In this document: positions 17,046 through 22,109 of the stretch, one piece after another
How positions within the stretch are numbered: position 1 is the first letter of the stretch
Layout: every line of letters starts with the position of its first letter
Assembly (NCBI GenBank): GCA_003427395.1
Contig: BFEA01000179.1
Location: 1,511,295 to 1,533,403, forward strand
DNA: 22,109 bases
Source of the DNA: Chara braunii
Lineage: Eukaryota; Streptophyta; Charophyceae; Charales; Characeae
Direction: 5' to 3'
The notes under the pieces: model-generated
Databases searched by the model: none
What the model saw: only the letters and a program-made list of their open reading frames with translations
What the model was told of the DNA's origin: nothing
Translations under genes and position numbers: made by a program

Positions 17046-18346
17046 ATGGTCAATACAAAGACGAGGGGTGCCATTACGATCGAAGAGGACCGGGGCACTC
17101 CATGGGGAAGTACTCGGTTTAATGAACCTCTGGCGAAGCAGCTCCTCAAGTTGGCGCCTGAGTTCCTGGGCTTCGGGAACCGAAAGGCGATCAGGGGCGC
17201 GATTTTCAATGCGATAGTTGGGCTCGAGCTGGATGTGGTGCTCGATACCACGCATGGGAGGAATGCTGTTGTAGGAGACGGATGGTGGGAAAACATCGTG
17301 ATACTCACGAAGGAGGGCACCAACGCTAGGCGGTAAGGAAGAAAGAATGGTGTCAAATTCCTTGGCAGCGGCAGCGTCTGAAGCAGAGGTGGAGGGGGTC
17401 TGTATGGGGGTAGGGACTGAGGGTGTATAAGTGGTAAGGGAAGCGAGAAAGTGCAGTGGGCTAGGAGGGGTAGAGGAGGTTAAAAAAATTGAGGAATCAT
17501 GAGGGTCAGGGGGCTCGGGAGGTGGTGGATCGAGCTCGACCAACTCAACGTCCTGATGCATGGAGTTGCAGGTGAGGAGATCCGTGATGTCGACAACATA
17601 AAGTTCTACATCAGGCTCACGAAGGAGGTGGTGGAATTGGGTAGGTGTACAAATGGTGACATTAACAGGGGGGGGAAGTGAAGAGTCCGATTTGCCCAAC
17701 AACGGAATACGATATTGTTTCCCATCCTTGGCGTCGAGGACGAGATCGTTGTGGGTCCAATCGGGGCCGGCATGAGCGAACTGATGGGAATAGGCAGTGC
17801 CAAGAACAAGATCACATAGGGTTTCCATGACATCGAAGGTCCACTTGTCATGGAACCGAGGGGCCTTGCGAAGGCTGTGGGGCATCCGCAGGGGGAAGGA
17901 GAATGGAAGATCAGGCACCACCGAATCGACGAAGGATTTGGCCTGATGGTCGCCAAGCGTGACAGTGACAGTGGAAGGGTAGGGGAATGTATAGAGGGAT
18001 GCCTCCTTAACTACGTGAGGATGGATGAAGTCGCCAGTAGAGCCAGAGTCCCATAGTGCGCGATACACTCTAGTAGAGGTCCCGAAGCGCACTGGAATAA
18101 CCGGTAAGGTGCGATCGGGATTGTGTAGGCGTTGAGACATCGCGGACAGGGTGCGCTCTTTAAGGCGGAGACGTTCCTGGTGGACCTTAACACACTCAAG
18201 GTCCAGGAAGTCGATGATATCCTCGGCTGCAATAAGGGAAGCACTGCATCGCTCCGTGCGAAGAGCGCGCCTAGTAGGAGGACGAGGAGGAGGATCATGA
18301 GAGACGCTAGGCGAAGAAGTGGAGGCACTGGAGGTGGGCCAGCGAC
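17037..18346 (-). pseudogene. pol: Element C protease and RT N-terminus
   Basis: The frame is open from about 18346; ATG 18140 is a possible internal start but a pol frame fused to gag is more likely. A charged helix (LDLECVKVHQERLRLKERT) leads to the protease motif YRALWDSGSTGDFIHPHVV. There follows a Pro/Ser/Thr-rich linker, then the RT entry words LREYHDVFPPS, HHIQLEPNYRI, QRFIKPSTSPWSAPVLF and TPRLCIDH. A one-base loss near 17040 ends this frame, and RT continues in the 16135-17045 piece. No other stop is present, so this is the least decayed part of C. Confidence 0.92.
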
Positions 18347-18471
18347 GCTAGAAGCGACCAACGATGAAGTCAGGTCCGAGTCCTCATAAAGAGTAGCAAG
18401 CAACGCGAAGGTAGAATCGCGGGCGGGTATGCCTGCTACTGTGGGAGGATCAGGGGAGCGGGAGATCGCCG

Positions 18472-18951
18472 CTAGGTGGCTGTGGAGGTGGAGGTCGAGG
18501 CGGGGGGGTCAGGCTGAGGGTGGGACTGCTGAGCAAAGTGACGTTGGAGGGCGTCGGCGTAGGGAAAGGTGGACAGAGTGTGACCAGGTAGGCGACAACG
18601 GGTACATATACCTCGTGCACGGAAGTCCTCACTCTCCGCGATAGTCAATCGGGTGCGGGGGAAGGCGTAGCCCGATGGGAGGGGCAGCTGCGTGGCGGAA
18701 GAGTGGGTCCTCGATGAGGAGGACTGGCGTTGCCTCAGGAAAGCAGAGAAGGCGCGGACGAGGTGCTCGTCCTGGTCGGGGTCATCGCCATCCACAAGGG
18801 ACTGAGGGTCATGTTCCTGGTCCGGGTCGCTATGGGATCCGTCTAAACCGGTACCCTCCTCAGCGCTCGACGACTCGCGGAGCATAATCTGGACACGGCG
18901 GAAGAAGGCACGTCCAGGAACTCGGCGGGGTCTGCGGCGAGACGTGGAGAA
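18472..18951 (-). pseudogene. gag: Element C gag end with degraded zinc knuckle
   Basis: The frame has an acidic stretch (GSHSDPDQEHDPQSL), a basic and Ser-rich stretch, and CTRCRLPGHTLSTFP at 18606-18565. This is a CX2CX4HX4C knuckle with the last Cys replaced by Phe (TTT). It ends at TAG 18472. Stops around 18952 divide it from the preceding gag piece, and a further stretch of about 120 bp with stops divides it from pol. Confidence 0.8.
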
Positions 18952-19485
18952 CTAGCGGGGACGAGATGTACCAGGGGCAGACGATGAAGCGGGAGGTGCG
19001 GCACGAGGCCCAGATGTGGAGCCCACAAGAGGTGCATAGGTGAGCTGGATGGCCCCGGCAATGTTGAAGGCCTCGGGGAGGGTATGGACCGTGTATGCCA
19101 GCATCTGAAGCTCGAAGGGTTGGGGTAGCCCGACACGGAAACGCTGGACCAAAGCGTCGTCGGCTATGAGGGAAGGGGAAATCTAGGCGCGAACGCGGTG
19201 GAATGCCGTGATGTACGACTCTAAGGCATTGTTGCCACCAAGCCATCTGATCTCAGCGATCTGTGTGATCGGGTCACGGGTAGGCGTCGGGCGAGAGAAA
19301 TACTGCTGGAGGAAATCATGAAACTCCGCGTACGTCATACTCGCGTGAACACCCTGCTGAGCACGAAGGGCGAGAAAGTCACGCCAAGTGGAAGCCGCTC
19401 GACCTATGAAGCGGGCAGACATCTCCGTAGGCCACAAGTCCATGTTTACCCCATGGTACCGAAGTTGCTCCTCGGCTATGGTGAT
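18952..19485 (-). pseudogene. gag: Element C gag, capsid domain
   Basis: Capsid words are seen in two pieces. The first is MDLWPTEMSARFIGRAASTW, FLQQYFSRPTPTRDPITQI and ALESYITAFHRVRA. After a TAG at 19183 the second is ISPSLIADDALVQRFRVGLP, FELQMLAYTVHTLPEAFNIA and TSGPRAAPP, up to a stop at 18952. The order (Trp, F-x-YF, Y-x-FHRV, FxxGL) is that of retrotransposon gag. The two stops could derive from Gln codons (inferred). Confidence 0.88.
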
Positions 19486-20646
19486 CTAGCCCTGGAGTTC
19501 AAAGGCCTTGCCATCGAACTGGGGGACTCTATCGGGGTGGTACCGAGGTACATAAGGCGGGGGCTGGTAATGAGGAGGGAGGGGGAGGGCACACTGCGAC
19601 AAGAGGACAGAAGAACTAGGGGTACCCGCAGGGGCAATAGACAAGGCAGGAAGTTGGGGCAAAGGGCCGTGAGACAATGTGGTGGCCGGTGGAGGAAGGG
19701 TAAAGTGCATCGCAGCGGCCTGTGTCTGATGCTGCCGGTAGATGAAAGGGGCAGCAGGCTGTGCCACGAGGTGGGGAGGCAAGGGTTGGCCTCCTTGGAG
19801 CCGGCGGATGTGGTCGTGGGCCAGGGCGAGTTGGCTTTGAAGCTGAACATTTTGTGTCCTGGGTGTCATAGGGGGTTGGGCGTGTGGTAAAGAAGTGGAG
19901 GGTGGTGAGGTAGGTATCGTGGATACTAGAATTGAGGAGGTGGCTGAACACGATGCCATGGGTCCAGACAAGGGAAGTGCGGAGGTGGGGATTTGGGAGG
20001 AAGAGGTGGGTGCGGAAGTCAGGGGAGAGGACATGCCACCTGTGGACGAGACAAGCGTGTAGATGACGCCAACCGACGAGGGGGGGGAAGCTGGCAGGGA
20101 TGCTGATGACATGGGTGGGGAACTGGACTGCGAGATCCCAAACTGGTGAGATGGGAGGTGTGATCCGCTAGGTGCATGTGTTTGGGAAGAGGAAGGGGGG
20201 GGAAGAGAGGATAGAGGTGTGGGGGTACGGGACTCCAACTGTAACATACGGTCCGAGAGAGCCGTGAGTTTGGCCTTAAGTGTGGCCTGGATGCGGTGGA
20301 GGTCCAATATGGGATCCGACTGTGAAGTTGGGCCCGAACTGGTTGCCATAGGGGTGGCCATTGAGTCGGATGTAGGCTCGTGAGCTAGGAACGCAAGCCC
20401 TTCGCTGGTGGAGCGGGAGGGACTCGCAAACTCAGTGGTCTGCATGGGGTCCAGAGATGGAGAGGAAGAGGAGGGAGAACTGGGGCGGGGGGGGGACTCA
20501 GTGGCAGCAATCGGTGCGTCAAAGCGAGCGAGTTGGTTTGCGGCACGAGCGTCTCGGGCGTGATTTTGGAGTGCGCGCTGATGGATGTCACGGGGAGCCA
20601 GGTTGGTATGCAGAAAGAGGAGTAAGGGACTGCGAGAGGAAGGCAA
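19486..20646 (-). pseudogene. gag: Element C gag, Pro/Ser-rich N-terminus
   Basis: From 20646 a long frame reads MPSSRSPLLLFLHTNLAPRD and continues with helix-like NHARDARAANQLARF, a heptad-like LHRIQATLKAKLTALSDRML, and long Ser/Pro/Thr-rich linkers. It ends in PPPYVPRYHPDRVPQFDGKA, the usual entry to the capsid domain, then a TAG at 19486. The frame continues in gag beyond the stop (ITIAEEQLRYHG). A start at 20646 is plausible; a Met upstream in another frame is a shadow. Confidence 0.85.
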
Positions 20647-21540
20647 GTATAAATGAGGTCTGACAAACTTCCAAAATTAAATCAAGAAAATTCAAAGTCG
20701 GAGTGAGGGAAAAAAAAGAGGAAAATTTCCAATTCGGGGAAGAAAACGAGAGGAAATTTCCAAAGAATGGTGTGGGGTGTAGACGAGAGCATGCATAAGA
20801 CAATCACGAATTCAAAATAAAATACCGAAAATATTTGGACGTAATTTCATAATTTAGAAGAAATTGAAGTAAAATTCAGGGAATTTCAAAAACATTCGTA
20901 AAAAAGTTCGAGGCGATGATGAAAGATATAGAGATGAGTTGATAGGAAAATTTTGAAATAAAATGGAAAATTCCTCAACGTATTTTCGGAATTAAAAGAA
21001 TTTCGAAGACAATTTGTAATAAGAATGGAAAACTAATTCCTAAATTAAGAATTTACGATGAAATTTCATGAAGAATTAGTGATAGCCAAGTACAGTAAGT
21101 TGGGAGAAATTCCAGAATTATCTAGGTCAGATCAGAGAAATTTCTCCACGTGTTACAAGAATGAGGTGAATTTCAAAGAAATTTCGAAAGAATTTCCAAG
21201 GAATTTCAAAGGCATTGCAGAATTTTGTAATGTTACGGGGGAGAAGACAACGAAATTGATTTGACTTCAGAAGAATTAAATTTAGTAAATTCCAGGATTT
21301 ATTTCACGAATTTCTGAAAAGGAATTAAATTTTGGAATTAAATAACAAAAGGAATCTGATAAAATAAAGAAATTTGCACAACTTTTGAGTAAAAATGTCG
21401 GAATTAATTCTGTTCACGGCGTTGGTGGAAAAGAAGAATCCTATCAAATTAGATTGAAATTCTGAACGGCANAATGGACGGCATTGTCAGGCAAGCACAC
21501 AAAAGGAAGATACGTGTCACACGTAGTAGAAATTGTGGAT
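20647..21540. other. AT-rich gene-free region
   Basis: A sudden fall in GC content relative to both sides. Words such as GAAATTTC, GGAAATTTCC and GAATTTC recur throughout. No protein family or RNA gene was recognised; the longest open frame (21058-21264) is Asn/Glu/Lys/Phe-rich by composition. Element C's 5' LTR may lie here but no partner copy is seen. One undetermined base is at about 21472. Confidence 0.6.
21169..21212. repeat. 11-bp tandem repeat, four copies
   Basis: AATTTC recurs exactly every 11 bases at 21169, 21180, 21191 and 21202, with consensus AATTTCNAAGR. It is the most regular part of the AT-rich region. Confidence 0.85.
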
Positions 21541-21860
21541 GATGCGACCAATTAGGTGGGAGGGTGGAGAAGAGAAGGGGGGTTGGAGAGGAGATAGAAG
21601 AAGAGGAAAAAGATGGGATCTTTGAGAGAGATCGGCGGGAGGGAGGGAGGGAATTAGTAAGAGGTAGAGATTGACAATACCGCGCTCCCGGTCGGCCAGA
21701 AGCAATAGATGTCCTTCCTCCTAGTCGAGGAAGGTCTTGATCATACCCCTAAAGGGTCTTCTCGATCATTCCCCCGATGGAACGACGAGGTCGTCGGATG
21801 GAAACGCACAATGAGGGTGAGAAGCCGTGGCGGTGGCGATGTTGACAGTAGCGGCGATGG
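21541..21860. other. Purine-rich gene-free stretch with hairpin
   Basis: From 21550 to 21660 the plus strand is almost pure A/G. At 21713-21734 CCTTCCTC and GAGGAAGG form a perfect 8-bp stem around CTAGTC. No supported gene is present. Confidence 0.5.
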
Positions 21861-21888
21861 TGATGATGATGATGATGATGATGATGAT
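21861..21888. repeat. TGA/GAT trinucleotide microsatellite
   Basis: About nine uninterrupted TGA units, directly beside the rRNA fragment. The Asp-run or Ser-run open frames across it are products of the repeat. Confidence 0.95.
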
Positions 21889-21889
21889 A

Positions 21890-22109
21890 GCAGCCGCGAA
21901 CGAGTTATCCGTGTGGTAACTTTTCTGACACCTGTAGCTTGAAGTCCTGAAACGCTGCAGGGTCGATAGGCGAAGCTCTCACAGTTTATATTCGTACAGA
22001 AAATCAAACTCAAATGAGCTTTTGTCCTTTTTGCTCCAACGAGATTGCAATTCTCGTTGGGCTCATCATAGGACACCTGCGTTATCTTCTATCAGATGAG
22101 CCGCTCCCA
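21890..22109 (-). rRNA. Fragment of nuclear large-subunit (28S) rRNA, diverged, probable pseudogene
   Basis: On the minus strand the sequence follows the order of eukaryotic 28S rRNA domain V. It contains GATAACGCAGGTGTCC (22086-22071), then the AACGAGA...TCTCGTTGG helix, AAAGCTCATTTGA, GTACGAATA, GCCTATCGA, and GGTGTCAGAAAAGTTACCAC (21932-21913). Similarity ends near 21890, inside the peptidyl-transferase region, at the microsatellite; the other end leaves the window. Many bases differ from the usual eukaryotic sequence, including in the otherwise invariant GGATAAC neighbourhood (21913-21895), where CGGATAACTCG replaces GGGATAACTGG. A functional but very diverged rRNA, or DNA from another organism, is less likely. 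Confidence 0.85.

Larger units (their letters stand above)
15170..20646 (-). mobile_element. Element C: chromodomain Ty3/gypsy retrotransposon remnant
   Basis: The minus strand reads gag (about 20646-18472), protease, RT, integrase core, integrase C-terminus, chromodomain (to 15170). It is distinct from A and B in gag style, RT words (KIDLRSGYHQI, YIDD) and a canonical chromodomain. RNase H and the integrase zinc finger are absent because of an internal deletion. No LTR pair was recognised: the sequences right of 20650 and left of 15170 do not look alike. Confidence 0.93.

Noticed and set aside
21709-22076. Asp-run and Ser-run proteins on both strands
   Set aside because: They are translations of the TGA microsatellite and of the rRNA fragment.

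Overview
This is a eukaryotic repeat-rich window with no bacterial gene organisation and no host protein-coding gene that I can support. It is mostly a row of three decayed Ty3/gypsy (Metaviridae-type) LTR retrotransposons, followed by an AT-rich gene-free stretch and an antisense fragment of nuclear large-subunit (28S-type) ribosomal RNA at the right edge. The chromodomain-type gypsy elements, a primer-binding site resembling initiator tRNA-Met, and frequent transition-type nonsense mutations would fit a plant or charophyte-alga genome. The gag style of the middle element reminds me of Chara, but that is a weak impression and not proof.

Element A (1-7898, + strand) is the best preserved. It has the last 264 bp of its left LTR, a PBS, an unusually long (about 1.46 kb) leader with a repeated 7-mer and splice-like signals, then gag, protease, RT, RNase H, integrase and a chromodomain-like tail, a polypurine tract and a complete right LTR of about 1.14 kb. 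The two LTR copies differ by five transitions in 264 bp, yet the coding region has at least five in-frame stops and several frameshifts.

Element B (about 8090-13647, - strand) is a relative of A in which every enzymatic domain is damaged. The first RT catalytic Asp is replaced by Tyr, a segment of the integrase core is present three times in tandem, and the gag zinc knuckle has lost most of its ligands. Only 191 bp separate it from A's right LTR, so A may have inserted in or beside B's 3' end. No LTR pair for B is recognisable.

The stretch 13648-15169 holds no gene. It has a perfect hairpin, a 33-bp tandem repeat, a 14-bp palindrome and a small 13-14-bp repeat. Part of it is presumably B's leader and LTR and C's 3' end, but I could not fix the boundaries.

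Element C (15170-20646, - strand) belongs to a different chromodomain lineage, with a Pro/Ser-rich gag and a canonical chromodomain. An internal deletion has joined the end of RT in frame to the integrase core, removing RNase H and the integrase zinc finger.

The right end (20650-22109) has an AT-rich region with an 11-bp tandem repeat, a purine-rich stretch, a hairpin, a TGA/GAT microsatellite and the diverged 28S fragment. I see no convincing undescribed gene system. The points most worth checking are the possible leader introns of A, the integrase triplication of B, the RT-integrase fusion of C and the 28S fragment.
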